NCBI GenBank assembly: GCA_963732005.1
Contig: CAVSXT010000003.1
Span: 248,001-312,000, forward strand
Length of the DNA stretch: 64,000 bases
Direction: 5' to 3'
Source: JASLEW01 sp963732005
Lineage (GTDB): Bacteria; Acidobacteriota; Thermoanaerobaculia; Multivoradales; UBA5704
In this document: positions 26,082 through 34,923 of the stretch, one piece after another
How positions within the stretch are numbered: the first letter of the stretch is position 1
Layout of the letters: every line of letters begins with the position of its first letter
Translations under genes and position numbers: made by a program
The notes under the pieces: generated by a model
What the model saw: only the letters and a program-made list of their open reading frames with translations
Told to the model about the DNA's origin: nothing
Database searches by the model: none

Positions 26082-27586
26082 CGCCGGAGCCCCCGGGCGC
26101 CTGGACCCCGCCCGGCTGGCTGCAATGGACGGCGGCGGCCATCCCGCTGCTGGCCGTCAACGTCACGCTGTCGGTCGCCTCTGACCTGGCTCATCATCTC
26201 GTCCTCGCGCTCGCCCTGCTGGGTCCGGCCTTCTGCTGGCTTGCCTGGATGGCGAAGCGGCTCGAAACCTCGCGCACCTCCGCCCGCGGCATGTCTTGCG
26301 CCATCCTCGCCGGAGCCGTCCTCTTGCGGCTGCCCTTGCTGCCGCTGCCCTTGACGCTGTCCGACGACGCGCTGCGCTACCTTTGGGATGGGAAGGTGGC
26401 GGCGGCCGGCGCGAACCCCTATGCCCTGCCGCCTGCGGCAGAGCAGCTCACCTCCCTGCGCGACGAGAATTGGCGGCACCTGCCGCATCGGCAGATCCAG
26501 ACGGTCTACCCGCCCCTCTCGATCGCGGCCTTCAGTATAGCGGCTAGGCTCCCCAATCCAATCCTGGCCTGGAAAGCAATGGCCGCCGTCGCCGACCTGG
26601 CCGGCTGCGCCCTGCTGCTGGCGCTGGCCCGCCGGCTGGGGCTGCCGCCCGCGCGTTGCGTATGGTACGCCTGGAACCCGCTGGTCGCCATCGAGCTCTC
26701 CGGCATGGCGCACGTCGATGCCCTGGGGGTGGCGGCCTGCCTGGGGACCGTGCTCTGCCTGGTCCCCCTGCGGCCACCCGGGTCGGCGCGGCCGGCCGCC
26801 GGCCGCGATGCTCCTGGCGCGTCGCCCGGCACGCCGGTCGCGGCTGGGGATCTACCAGGGCCTCCCGGAGCCGTGGGCTCCTGGGCCGCGGCTGGCGTCC
26901 TCGCCGCAGCCGGAGTCCTTGCAAAGCTGGCGCCCGCCGCGGCGCTGCCGATGTGGAGCCGGCGCAGCGGCCACCCGGCGAAGCTGCTGGCGGTTGCCGG
27001 CGGCCTGCTGGCGGCTGCCTGGCTGCCGGTGCTGGCCGCCACCGGCGGCGTGCCGCCCGGCCTGGTCACCTATGCCGTCGCCTGGGAGTTCGACGGGCCG
27101 GTTTTCGAGCCGCTCTGGCGCCTGCTCGACGCCGCCCGGGCCGCCCCCCGCCTGGCGCTGCTGCTCGACGCCTTCAAGCGCCTGACCGGCGAGTACACGC
27201 GCTGGAACCCGCTCTACCACTACCTCTATCCCCAGTTCCTGGCCAAGGCGCTGCTGGCAGTCGCCATGGTCGCGGTGGTGGCCGCCTCGGCGGCGGGACG
27301 CGAGCGGGTCGTTGCGGGGGGCCTCCGGGACGTGGCGGCGGCGACGGGCTGGCTGTTCGGCGCAATGCTGCTGCTGTCTCCCACCGTCTACCCCTGGTAC
27401 GTGATCTGGGTGTTGCCCTGGGCGGCGCTCCACCGCCATACCGCCTGGCGCGCCCTTTCGGGCCTGGTGCTCTTGAGCTACCTGTCGCAGCGCGGCGGCG
27501 TGCCGCTGCTGCCGTGGGTCTTTGCCGCCATCTGGCTGCCCTTCGCGGCGCTGCTGGCGGTGGGGCGGCGATGGCCGTCCGCCTGA
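26048..27586 (+). CDS. Polytopic GT-C-type glycosyltransferase
   Basis: A 512-residue protein with about ten membrane segments. The first extracytoplasmic loop has LTLSDDALRYLWDGKVAAAGANPYALPP, the acidic DD motif seen in MptB/GT87-like polyprenyl-phosphate-sugar mannosyltransferases. YPPLSIAAFS and WNPLVAIELSGMAHVDALG further support this. Such enzymes add a sugar from a lipid-linked donor at the outer face of the inner membrane. It is head-to-head with the GT2 gene and overlaps truA by 16 nt. The lipid-sugar and acceptor are not known. Confidence 0.82.
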   Translation: MPAPLAPGPSSSPEPPGAWTPPGWLQWTAAAIPLLAVNVTLSVASDLAHHLVLALALLGPAFCWLAWMAKRLETSRTSARGMSCAILAGAVLLRLPLLPLPLTLSDDALRYLWDGKVAAAGANPYALPPAAEQLTSLRDENWRHLPHRQIQTVYPPLSIAAFSIAARLPNPILAWKAMAAVADLAGCALLLALARRLGLPPARCVWYAWNPLVAIELSGMAHVDALGVAACLGTVLCLVPLRPPGSARPAAGRDAPGASPGTPVAAGDLPGPPGAVGSWAAAGVLAAAGVLAKLAPAAALPMWSRRSGHPAKLLAVAGGLLAAAWLPVLAATGGVPPGLVTYAVAWEFDGPVFEPLWRLLDAARAAPRLALLLDAFKRLTGEYTRWNPLYHYLYPQFLAKALLAVAMVAVVAASAAGRERVVAGGLRDVAAATGWLFGAMLLLSPTVYPWYVIWVLPWAALHRHTAWRALSGLVLLSYLSQRGGVPLLPWVFAAIWLPFAALLAVGRRWPSA

Positions 27587-28341
27587 TCGTCTCCTATCGC
27601 GGCGCCGCCTACGCGGGATGGCAGCGGCAGGCCAACGCGCTGGCCGTGCAGGAGGTGCTCGAGGATGCCCTGCAGCGGCTGCTGGGGACGCCGGTGCGGG
27701 CGGTGGGCGCCAGCCGCACCGACGCGGGAGTGCATGCCCGCGGCCAGGCGGCCCACCTCGAGCCGCCCGCCGCGGTGGCGAGCTGGCCGTTGCGCGGCCT
27801 GGTGCATGGCGCCAACCACCGGCTGCCGCAGGACGTGCGGGTGCTGGCCGCCGCCCGCATGGCCGCCGGCTTTCACGCTCGCCGCTGTGCCCGCGCCAAG
27901 GAATACTGCTACCGGCTGAGCCGGGCCGAGGTGCTGTCGCCGCTCGATGCGCCGTTTGCTTTGCGGGTACCGGCGCGGCTCGACGTGGCGGCGATGGAGC
28001 TCGGGGCCGCGGCCCTGGTCGGCCGGCACGACTTCTCGGCCTTCGCGCTGGCCGGCGGCGCTCACACCCAACCCTGCCGCACCATCGCCGCGGCCGGCTT
28101 CGAGGCGGCGGGCGAGGAGCTGCGCTTCCGGGTGGTTGGCGACGGTTTCCTGCGCGGCATGGTGCGGGCGCTGGTCGGGACGCTGCTCGAGGTGGGTCTC
28201 GGCAGACGCTCGCCCCAGGACTTCGCGGCGCTCCTCGGCGGCGCGGCGCGCGGCGCCGCCGGGGCCACCGCGCCGGCCCATGGGCTGGTGCTCGAGCGCG
28301 TGCTCTACCCGCCCGAGTGGCAGCCCGTGGTCGAGCTCTGA
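27571..28341 (+). CDS. truA: tRNA pseudouridine(38-40) synthase TruA
   Basis: A 256-residue enzyme that makes pseudouridine at tRNA positions 38-40. The catalytic aspartate is in GASRTDAGVHARGQ. The family segments VSYRGAAYAGWQRQ, RCARAKEYCYRL, DFSAFA and FRVVGDGFLRGMVRALVGTLLEVG are present. Length is normal. The start ATG lies inside the end of the GT-C gene, so translation is probably coupled. Confidence 0.95.
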   Translation: MAVRLIVSYRGAAYAGWQRQANALAVQEVLEDALQRLLGTPVRAVGASRTDAGVHARGQAAHLEPPAAVASWPLRGLVHGANHRLPQDVRVLAAARMAAGFHARRCARAKEYCYRLSRAEVLSPLDAPFALRVPARLDVAAMELGAAALVGRHDFSAFALAGGAHTQPCRTIAAAGFEAAGEELRFRVVGDGFLRGMVRALVGTLLEVGLGRRSPQDFAALLGGAARGAAGATAPAHGLVLERVLYPPEWQPVVEL

Positions 28342-28369
28342 TGTGGTAACTTGACCCGCGGAGCTGCCA

Positions 28370-29233
28370 ATGGAACACGTCACCGACCCTGCCAGGAGCG
28401 CTCCCGCATCTTCGACCCAGCGCGTGCTGACCGCCGCGGTCGGCACGCCGGTCATGCTGGCGGGGATCTTCCTGCTCACCGGCGCCTGGTTCTTCCTCTT
28501 CGCCGCGTTCTTCCTGACCTGGGCCGCGATCGAGTACGTCGGCATCGCGCGCCTGCGCGCTCCGCACGCGCCGCTGGCGGTGCTGGCGGTGCTGGTGCCG
28601 CTGGCGGCGCTGGCCATGACCCTGTCGCTCGGTCCCGACCGCGAGGCGCAGCTGCTGCTGGTCCTCGGGGCGCTGACCTCGGTCGGCATCGGCAGCCTGG
28701 TGCTGCTGGCCCGGACGCCGCTCGACGAGACGATGGAGAGCCTGGGGCTCCTCGCCTTCGGCCTGCCCTATTTCGCCGTGCCGCTCGCCAGCATCGATCT
28801 CCTGCATCGCCGGGATCCCTCGCTGGTGCTGCTGCTGCTCGCCGTCGTCTGGCTGGGCGACACCGCCGCCTTCTACGTCGGGCGCAGCTTCGGCCGCCAC
28901 AAGATGGCGCCGACCATCAGTCCGAAGAAGAGCTGGGAGGGAGCGGCGGCGGGCCTGCTTGCAAGTCTGGTGGCGGCGGCCTCATGGAGCCTCTGGCGCC
29001 GCGGCAGGCTGGAGCCCGAGCTGCTGGTGCTTGCCGCCTTCACCGCGGCGGCGGGGCAGATCGGCGACCTGGTGGAATCGATGCTCAAACGCGGGGTGGG
29101 AGTGAAGGACTCGGGACATTCGCTGCCGGGCCACGGTGGCGTGCTCGACCGTTGCGACGCGCTGCTGTTTGCCGCGCCGGTGCTGCAGCTGGGCGTCTTC
29201 CTGCTGTTGCCCCTGCCCGGAGTCAGGTCATGA
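28370..29233 (+). CDS. cdsA: Phosphatidate cytidylyltransferase CdsA
   Basis: A 287-residue membrane enzyme making CDP-diacylglycerol from phosphatidate and CTP. About seven membrane helices precede the C-terminal signature SMLKRGVGVKDSGHSLPGHGG, followed by the VLDRCD segment. The ATG has GGAG 7 nt upstream. Its stop overlaps the rseP start (ATGA). In many bacteria dxr lies between cdsA and rseP, but it is absent here. Confidence 0.94.
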   Translation: MEHVTDPARSAPASSTQRVLTAAVGTPVMLAGIFLLTGAWFFLFAAFFLTWAAIEYVGIARLRAPHAPLAVLAVLVPLAALAMTLSLGPDREAQLLLVLGALTSVGIGSLVLLARTPLDETMESLGLLAFGLPYFAVPLASIDLLHRRDPSLVLLLLAVVWLGDTAAFYVGRSFGRHKMAPTISPKKSWEGAAAGLLASLVAAASWSLWRRGRLEPELLVLAAFTAAAGQIGDLVESMLKRGVGVKDSGHSLPGHGGVLDRCDALLFAAPVLQLGVFLLLPLPGVRS

Positions 29234-30546
29234 GAGACATCCTCACCGATCTGCTCGCCTTCGGCTTCGCCCTTGGCGTCATCATCGTGGTCCACGAATC
29301 CGGCCACCTGCTGGTCGCCAAGGCTTTCGGCGTCCGGGTGCTGACCTTCTCCATCGGCTTCGGCAAGCGCCTCTTCGGCTTCGAGCGCGGCGGCACCGAT
29401 TACCGCCTATCGCTCGTGCCGCTCGGCGGCTACGTCCGGCTGCACGGCGAGAACCCCGAGGAGTCGTCCGGCGAGCCCGGTGAGTTCCTGAGCAAGCCGC
29501 GCTGGCAGCGGGTGCTGGTGTACCTGGCGGGCCCGACGATGAACGTGGTGCTGTCGGTAGCCATCACCGCCTGCCTGTTCATGGTCGGCAACGAGCTGCC
29601 GAACCTGCCCGACATCCCGCCGGTCATCGGCGGCGTCGAGGAGGGCTCTTCGGCGGCGGCCGCCGGCCTGGCCAAGGGGGACCTGATCGTCAGGGTCAAC
29701 GGCGAGCGGGTCGCCGACTGGCAGAACCTCAGCCTGGCGCTGCTCACCGCGCCCGAGAAGCCGGTGGCGCTGGTGGTTCGCCGCAACGACCGCATCTTCG
29801 ACGCCACCGTCACCCCCAAGCGCGTGCCGCGCTACGAGGTCGGCGACCTCGCCGGTCTCTACCCGCTGGTGCGGCCGCAGGTGCGCAGCGTCCTGCCCGG
29901 CTCGCCGGCGGCGCGCGCGGCGTTGCGGCCGGGTGACGAGATCCGCGCCGTGGACGGCCGGCCGATCACCGACACGCGCGCCTTCATCGACGCGATCGAG
30001 AAGCGACCCGGCGTCGCGGTGGCGGTGGCGGTGGTGCGCGGCGGCAAGCCGCTGGTGGTGACCGTGGTGCCCGCGCTGCAGGGCAAGGTGGGCAAGATCG
30101 GGGCCTACGTCGGCTTCTACCAGCGGTATCCGCCGGGCCAGGCGCTGCTCAAGAGCCTGAGCTACAACCTCGACATCGCGGTCGAGACCTTTCAGGTGCT
30201 GGGCAAGGTCTTCCGCCGCCAGATGTCGGCCAAGGGGGTGATCGGCGGGCCGATCGAGATCGCCGCCCAGTCGGGCGAGGCCTATCGCGCCGGCTACCAG
30301 GCCCTGTTCAACCTGCTGGGCTTCGTCAGTCTGAGCATCGCGATCCTGAACCTGATGCCGATCCCGATCCTGGACGGCGGCCAGATCTTCATCCTGCTGA
30401 TCGAGGAAGTGATCCGCCGCGACCTGTCGCTGCGGGTCAAGGAGGTCATCAGCCAGGTCGGCCTGGTGCTCATCCTGATGCTGATGGTGGTGGTCGTTTA
30501 CTTCGACCTGACGAAGCACCTGCCCGGGCTCGTCCCCGGTTCTTGA
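29230..30546 (+). CDS. rseP: RseP-type site-2 membrane metalloprotease
   Basis: A 438-residue M50 protease of the inner membrane. The zinc site HESGH is in the first helix (residues 22-26) and the LDG-type motif is in PIPILDGGQIF near the C-terminus. Between them are two PDZ-like domains (about 120-200 and 205-285). RseP cleaves anti-sigma factors and leftover signal peptides within the membrane. The start is coupled to cdsA. The last 77 nt overlap the convergent nfo gene. Confidence 0.94.
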   Translation: MRDILTDLLAFGFALGVIIVVHESGHLLVAKAFGVRVLTFSIGFGKRLFGFERGGTDYRLSLVPLGGYVRLHGENPEESSGEPGEFLSKPRWQRVLVYLAGPTMNVVLSVAITACLFMVGNELPNLPDIPPVIGGVEEGSSAAAAGLAKGDLIVRVNGERVADWQNLSLALLTAPEKPVALVVRRNDRIFDATVTPKRVPRYEVGDLAGLYPLVRPQVRSVLPGSPAARAALRPGDEIRAVDGRPITDTRAFIDAIEKRPGVAVAVAVVRGGKPLVVTVVPALQGKVGKIGAYVGFYQRYPPGQALLKSLSYNLDIAVETFQVLGKVFRRQMSAKGVIGGPIEIAAQSGEAYRAGYQALFNLLGFVSLSIAILNLMPIPILDGGQIFILLIEEVIRRDLSLRVKEVISQVGLVLILMLMVVVVYFDLTKHLPGLVPGS

Positions 30547-31459
30547 GCAGCCCGCGCAGCACCTCCAGGTCGCGGGCGTGCCCGGCCATCTCCTCGCCGG
30601 GTTCGGTTTCGAGGATCATCGGCACCGTTGCCAGGGCCGACTCGGCGAGCAGCCGCGCGAACGCCGCGGTCCCCAGCAGCCCCTCGCCGATATGGGCGTG
30701 GCGGTCGCGGCGCGAGCCGAAGGGCCGCAGGGAGTCGTTGACATGGATGCATCCCAGGGTCGCGAGCCCCAGCCGCCCGTCGACCTCGGCGAGGAAATCC
30801 CGCCAGCCGGTCCGCTCGTGGATGGCGTAGCCGGCGGCGAAGGCGTGGCAGGTGTCGATGCAGACGCCGACCCGCCGCCGGCGCGCCGCCGGCAGGCGCT
30901 CGCGGATGGCGGCGAGGTGCTCGAGCCGGTGGCCCAGGCAGCTCCCCTGGCCGGCGGTGTTCTCGAGCAGCACGCGGGTGCGCAGGCGCGGCAGCGCGGC
31001 CAGCACCTGGTCCAGGCTGGCGGCGGCGCGCTCGATCCCCGCCGCTTCGCCGTCTCCCAGGTGCGCGCCCGGATGCAGCACCAGGCCGGCGACGCCGAGC
31101 TGGCCGCAACGCTCGAGCTCGTCGATCAGCGCCTCGCGCGAGCGCTCCAGGGTCTGCGGATCGGTGGCGGCGAGGTTGATCAGGTAGGAGGCGTGCGCCA
31201 TCACCGCGCCGACGCCGCCGGCGGCGTGCTGCCGGCGGAAAGCCGCGGCCTCGCCGTCGGCGAGCGGTCGGGCGCGCCACTGGTTGGCATTCTTGACGAA
31301 GATCTGGATGGTGTCGCAGCCCAGCGCCGCGGCGCGAGCGAAGGCGGTGGCCACCCCGCCGGCCACCGACACATGGGCGCCCAGCGGCGGCCCGGCCGGC
31401 GCGAGCGCCGGGGGAATCGTCCGCGGTATCGCCCGCGCTTCCGGGATCCTGGCGGCCAT
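30470..31459 (-). CDS. nfo: Endonuclease IV (AP endonuclease)
   Basis: A 329-residue TIM-barrel nuclease that incises DNA at abasic sites. Family motifs: LGAHVSVAGGVATAF, TIQIFVKNANQW, LVLHPGAHLG, VLLENTAGQG, GVCIDTCHAFAAGY and CIHVNDS, ending with HAHIGEGLLG and MILETEPG. These provide the zinc-binding His, Glu and Asp residues. The C-terminal 30 residues are Arg/Ser/Pro-rich and overlap the end of rseP. Two tandem TAGAAT hexamers lie directly upstream of the ATG, so the transcript may be leaderless. Confidence 0.94.
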   Translation of the reverse strand: MAARIPEARAIPRTIPPALAPAGPPLGAHVSVAGGVATAFARAAALGCDTIQIFVKNANQWRARPLADGEAAAFRRQHAAGGVGAVMAHASYLINLAATDPQTLERSREALIDELERCGQLGVAGLVLHPGAHLGDGEAAGIERAAASLDQVLAALPRLRTRVLLENTAGQGSCLGHRLEHLAAIRERLPAARRRRVGVCIDTCHAFAAGYAIHERTGWRDFLAEVDGRLGLATLGCIHVNDSLRPFGSRRDRHAHIGEGLLGTAAFARLLAESALATVPMILETEPGEEMAGHARDLEVLRGLLKNRGRARAGASSGRSKRPPPSASG

Positions 31460-31536
31460 GGCCGTATTCTAATTCTAGCCGGCGCGGCCCGCCGGCGGCC
31501 CGCGAAGCGGACGGGACCGGAGGGCGGGCGAACGGG

Positions 31537-32319
31537 ATGCGGGGATTTGCGACGCAGTGCAATAAACTGCGGTGCATGTGGCGGCGTTTCCTGTCTGGCC
31601 TGGGATTCGTCGCCTACCTGCTGCTGGTGCTGGTCGTCTTCCTGGCCGCCAGCTACTTTGCCTTCAGCGTCTTCGTGCGCAGCGGCGTCATGCCGGTGCC
31701 CAACGTCACCGGCCTCACCCGCGGGGAGGCCGCGGACATGCTGGGCGACCTCGGCCTGACGTTGCGGCGCGCAGAGGGCAGCGGCCGCTACGACGATCAG
31801 GTCCCGGCAGGCCGCGTCGTCCGCCAGAGCCCGGACGCCCGCACCCTGGTCAAGCGCGGCAGCAGCGTCGAGGTGATGCTCTCGCTCGGGCCGCGCCGGG
31901 TCAAGGTGCCCAGCCTGGCCGGCAAGGCATTGCCGGCGGCGCAGGTGACGCTGTCGGCCATCGGCCTCGAGGTGGGCAGCATCCTGGGGGCCTTCGACGG
32001 GCAGCAACCCCCCGGCGCGGTGGTCGAACAGGACCCCAGCGCCGGCGACGAGGTGCCGCCGGCGTCGCCGGTCAACCTGCTGCTGGCGATGACGACCCCC
32101 GGCCGTCGCTATGTCATGCCCGACCTGGTCTACCGCCACTACGATCCGGTGCGGCAGTATTTCGAGACGCACGGCTTCCGCTTCGGCAGCGTCAAGTTCG
32201 AGCGTTACGAAGGCGTCGCGGCCGGCGTGATCCTGCGCCAGTTCCCGCTGCCCGGACATCCCCTGACCGCCGGCGATCCGGTGTCGCTGGTGGTGGCGAC
32301 CGCCGACGGAGGGCCGTAG
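31537..32319 (+). CDS. Membrane-anchored triple PASTA-domain protein
   Basis: A 260-residue protein with one N-terminal membrane helix (about residues 22-45) and three PASTA repeats. These open with PVPNVTGLTRGEAADML, VKVPSLAGKALPAAQVTL and YVMPDLVYRHYDPVRQYF. PASTA domains bind peptidoglycan or muropeptides outside the membrane. No kinase domain is attached, unlike PrkC/PknB. A later ATG at 31576 gives a more typical anchor; the first ATG has GGAGG at a long spacing. The gene is 5 nt upstream of rpe, as prkC loci are in other bacteria. Confidence 0.9.
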   Translation: MRGFATQCNKLRCMWRRFLSGLGFVAYLLLVLVVFLAASYFAFSVFVRSGVMPVPNVTGLTRGEAADMLGDLGLTLRRAEGSGRYDDQVPAGRVVRQSPDARTLVKRGSSVEVMLSLGPRRVKVPSLAGKALPAAQVTLSAIGLEVGSILGAFDGQQPPGAVVEQDPSAGDEVPPASPVNLLLAMTTPGRRYVMPDLVYRHYDPVRQYFETHGFRFGSVKFERYEGVAAGVILRQFPLPGHPLTAGDPVSLVVATADGGP

Positions 32320-32324
32320 TCCTG

Positions 32325-32990
32325 ATGAGGCTGGCGCCTTCGATCCTCGCCGCCGACCTTGCCGACCTCGGCGGGGCGGTCGCCGCCTGCGAGGCCGGCG
32401 GTGCGGAGCTGGTGCACGTCGACGTGATGGACGGGCACTTCGTTCCCAACCTGAGCTTCGGCGTGCCGATGGTCGCGGCGCTGCATCGCCGCACCCGGCT
32501 GCCGCTCGACGTCCACCTGATGGTCTCCAACCCCGACCGCCTGCTCGCCGACTACCTGCATGCCGGCGCGGCGCGGGTGGCCGTGCATTGGGAGGCGGCG
32601 CCCCATCTCGATCGGCTGCTGCAACAGGTCCGCGAGGCGGGTGCCCTGGCGGGGGTGGCGGTCAATCCGGCGACCCCGGTGGAAGTCCTCGTGGACGCCC
32701 TGCCGCGTCTCGACTACGTGCTGCTGATGTCGGTGAACCCGGGGTTCTCGGGCCAGGCTTTCCTGCCCCGCAGCCTGGACAAGGCGCGACGCCTGCGGCG
32801 GCTGATCCGGGACGGCGGCGACCTGCCGGTCGAGATCGCGATGGATGGCGGCATCGATCGCGGTAACATGGACAGCGTCCTGGCCGCCGGCGTGGAGGTT
32901 TGCGTGGTGGGCACGGCGGTGTTTTCCGCGGCCGACCCGGCGCGGGCGATGTCCGAGCTGATCTCCTTCAGCCGGTCGGAGAGACTATGA
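32325..32990 (+). CDS. rpe: Ribulose-phosphate 3-epimerase
   Basis: A 221-residue TIM-barrel enzyme that interconverts ribulose 5-phosphate and xylulose 5-phosphate in the pentose phosphate pathway. Motifs: LAPSILAADLADLG, HVDVMDGHFVPNLSFG, DVHLMVSNP, LLMSVNPGFSGQAF and IAMDGGIDRGN, which supply the metal-binding His/Asp residues. The stop overlaps the bamD start. Length is normal. Confidence 0.96.
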   Translation: MRLAPSILAADLADLGGAVAACEAGGAELVHVDVMDGHFVPNLSFGVPMVAALHRRTRLPLDVHLMVSNPDRLLADYLHAGAARVAVHWEAAPHLDRLLQQVREAGALAGVAVNPATPVEVLVDALPRLDYVLLMSVNPGFSGQAFLPRSLDKARRLRRLIRDGGDLPVEIAMDGGIDRGNMDSVLAAGVEVCVVGTAVFSAADPARAMSELISFSRSERL

Positions 32991-33799
32991 CGACGAAACT
33001 CAAGGCGCGGATCGCGCCGAACCTGGCGCCGCTCATGCTGGCGGTGCTGGGATTGCTTTGGCTGGTGGGAATCGCCGGGTGCAAGAGCAGCGGCTCCGGT
33101 AAGCACGTCGATCCCATCCTCAGGCTCTCGGCGGAGGAATCGCTGGTTCAGGGCAAAGACCTCCTGGCGCAAAAGAAGTACTCGAAGGCCCGACCGCTGT
33201 TCACCCATGCCTTCGAGGTGGAGCCGAACTCGAAGGTCGGGCGGGAGGGTCTGCTGCTGGCCGCCGACACCTATTTCCTTGAAGGCGGCACGACCAACTA
33301 CACCCAGGCCGAGGCCAAGTACCGCGACTACCTGAATCGCTTCCCCACCAGCGACCAGGCGGCGTACGTGCAATTCCAGATCGCCAACAGCCTGGCCAAG
33401 CGGATGGAGCGTCCGGACCGCGATCAGACCGTGACGCGCAAGAGCCTGGAGGCCTACCAGGAGCTGATCCGCCTCTACCCGACGACCGAGTACGCGACCA
33501 AGGCGCAGGAGCAGATCGAAACCGTCAACGTCAACCTGGCGGAGCACGAGTACCAGATCGGCGACTTCTACCTGCGCTACGGTGTCGCCCAGGCGGCGAT
33601 CAACCGTTTCCAGTTCCTGTCCCAGACCTACCCGAAGTACCCGCGGATGGACAAGGTGATCTACGATCTGGGGCGCGCCTACCAGAAGCTGCGCAAGCCG
33701 GAGGAGGCGAAGAAGGCCTTCGATCGCCTGCGCAGCGAGTACCCCAACAGCAAGCTGGTCAAGGACATCCCGAAGAGCCTGCCGGAAGGGAAGGCGTAG
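32987..33799 (+). CDS. bamD: Outer-membrane assembly lipoprotein BamD
   Basis: A 270-residue lipoprotein with lipobox Ile-Ala-Gly-Cys (Cys about residue 32) and a run of TPR-like repeats matching BamD/ComL (ARPLFTHAFEVEPNS, AEAKYRDYLNRFPTSDQAAYVQFQIANS, YQELIRLYPTTEYATKAQEQI). BamD works with BamA to fold outer-membrane proteins. ATGA overlap with rpe indicates coupling. The next gene codes for a CpoB-like protein, which fits envelope work. Confidence 0.88.
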   Translation: MTTKLKARIAPNLAPLMLAVLGLLWLVGIAGCKSSGSGKHVDPILRLSAEESLVQGKDLLAQKKYSKARPLFTHAFEVEPNSKVGREGLLLAADTYFLEGGTTNYTQAEAKYRDYLNRFPTSDQAAYVQFQIANSLAKRMERPDRDQTVTRKSLEAYQELIRLYPTTEYATKAQEQIETVNVNLAEHEYQIGDFYLRYGVAQAAINRFQFLSQTYPKYPRMDKVIYDLGRAYQKLRKPEEAKKAFDRLRSEYPNSKLVKDIPKSLPEGKA

Positions 33800-33801
33800 C
33801 G

Positions 33802-34791
33802 TTGGGGCGCCCACCTTCGCCGCGGGCGATCCTGGCAGTGGCCCTGCTGGCGCTGTCCGCCCTGCTCGGCGGCTGCGCCTCCGGCGGCGAGGATGCCGAT
33901 GGCGACCGGATCAAGGAGCTGCAGGACCGCGTGCTGGAGCTGCAGCGCAAGGCGGCGGTCGCCGAGGTCGAGCTCAACCGCCTGCGCCAGCAGGTCGCGG
34001 AGCTGCAGGCCGGCCAGGGCGCGCGTGGCACGGCCGCTGAACATGCCGCCGGCGCCCGCCCGCTGTCACCGCCGGCCGGTGGCGCGCCCTTGCCGGCACG
34101 TCCCGCGGGGGCCGACCGCACGGCCCGGGCGACCCGGGAAAGCCGCGAGACACCGGCGATCGACGAGATGGACATCGACGTTCCCCCGCCGTCATCGCGG
34201 TCTGCCCATAACCCGGCCGCGCCGCCTCCTCCTGCCGCCGCTGGAGCGGGCCACCGGCTGCCGGCCGGCGTCACGCCGAGCAGCCCGCCGGCGCCACCGA
34301 GTGCCGCTGCCGTGCCGAGCAGTCCGGCGATGCCCCAGGGTGCCGCCGCGCCTCTCCCACCGGCCGCCTCCGGCCCCGGTGCACCGGCCGTCGCGGGCAA
34401 GGGCGAGCCGGTTACGCCGGCGGTCCAGGCGCTCTACGACCGCGGTTACACCCTCTACCACCAGCGGCACTACGTGGACGCGGAGTCTAGCTTCCAGCGC
34501 TTCCTGCAGGCCGAGCCGAACAGCGAGCTCGCCGACAACGCGCAGTACTGGATCGGCGAGTGCCGGTACTCGCGCGGCGACATGCGTGGCGCGCTTGCCG
34601 CCTTCCGCGAGACGGTGGCGCGCTATCCCCGCGGCAACAAGACGCCGGACGCGCTGCTCAAGGCGGGGATGTCGCTGGAAGCGCTGGGCGACAAGGAAGG
34701 CGCCCGCACCACCTATCAGGAAGTGCTCCGCCAGTTCCCCGGCACCGCCGTGGCGGCGGTGGCGGAGGAGCGCCGGGCGAAGCTGCCCTGA
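33802..34791 (+). CDS. CpoB/YbgF-like TPR lipoprotein
   Basis: A 329-residue protein starting at TTG 33802, with AAGGGAAGG upstream and only 2 nt after bamD. A lipobox (LLGGC, Cys about residue 25) is followed by a coiled coil (RIKELQDRVLELQRKAA). A Pro/Ala linker follows (about 75-200), then a C-terminal TPR domain typical of YbgF/CpoB (LYDRGYTLYHQRHYVDAE, ADNAQYWIGECRYSRGD, TPDALLKAGMSLEALGD). CpoB couples Tol-Pal and cell-wall synthesis at division. No tol or pal gene is adjacent. Confidence 0.85.
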   Translation: MGRPPSPRAILAVALLALSALLGGCASGGEDADGDRIKELQDRVLELQRKAAVAEVELNRLRQQVAELQAGQGARGTAAEHAAGARPLSPPAGGAPLPARPAGADRTARATRESRETPAIDEMDIDVPPPSSRSAHNPAAPPPPAAAGAGHRLPAGVTPSSPPAPPSAAAVPSSPAMPQGAAAPLPPAASGPGAPAVAGKGEPVTPAVQALYDRGYTLYHQRHYVDAESSFQRFLQAEPNSELADNAQYWIGECRYSRGDMRGALAAFRETVARYPRGNKTPDALLKAGMSLEALGDKEGARTTYQEVLRQFPGTAVAAVAEERRAKLP

Positions 34792-34839
34792 AAGTCCCCC
34801 CGAAGCTCAAGCAGAACTTTAGGTGTCAAGCGGTAAGCC

Positions 34840-34869
34840 TTGACAGCAGAAGGGCCAACGCGTTACCTT
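34840..34869 (+). promoter_or_regulatory. Candidate sigma70 promoter of the LysM gene
   Basis: Perfect TTGACA (34840-34845), then 17-18 nt, then TTACCT/TACCTT (34863-34869). It lies in the 132-nt gap between cpoB-like and LysM genes. It implies that the LysM gene has its own promoter. Confidence 0.55.
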
Positions 34870-34923
34870 AAGCCATAGAGACTTCACTATACCCCCCCAT
34901 ACGAGTGGAGCGGGAGGCGCGGT

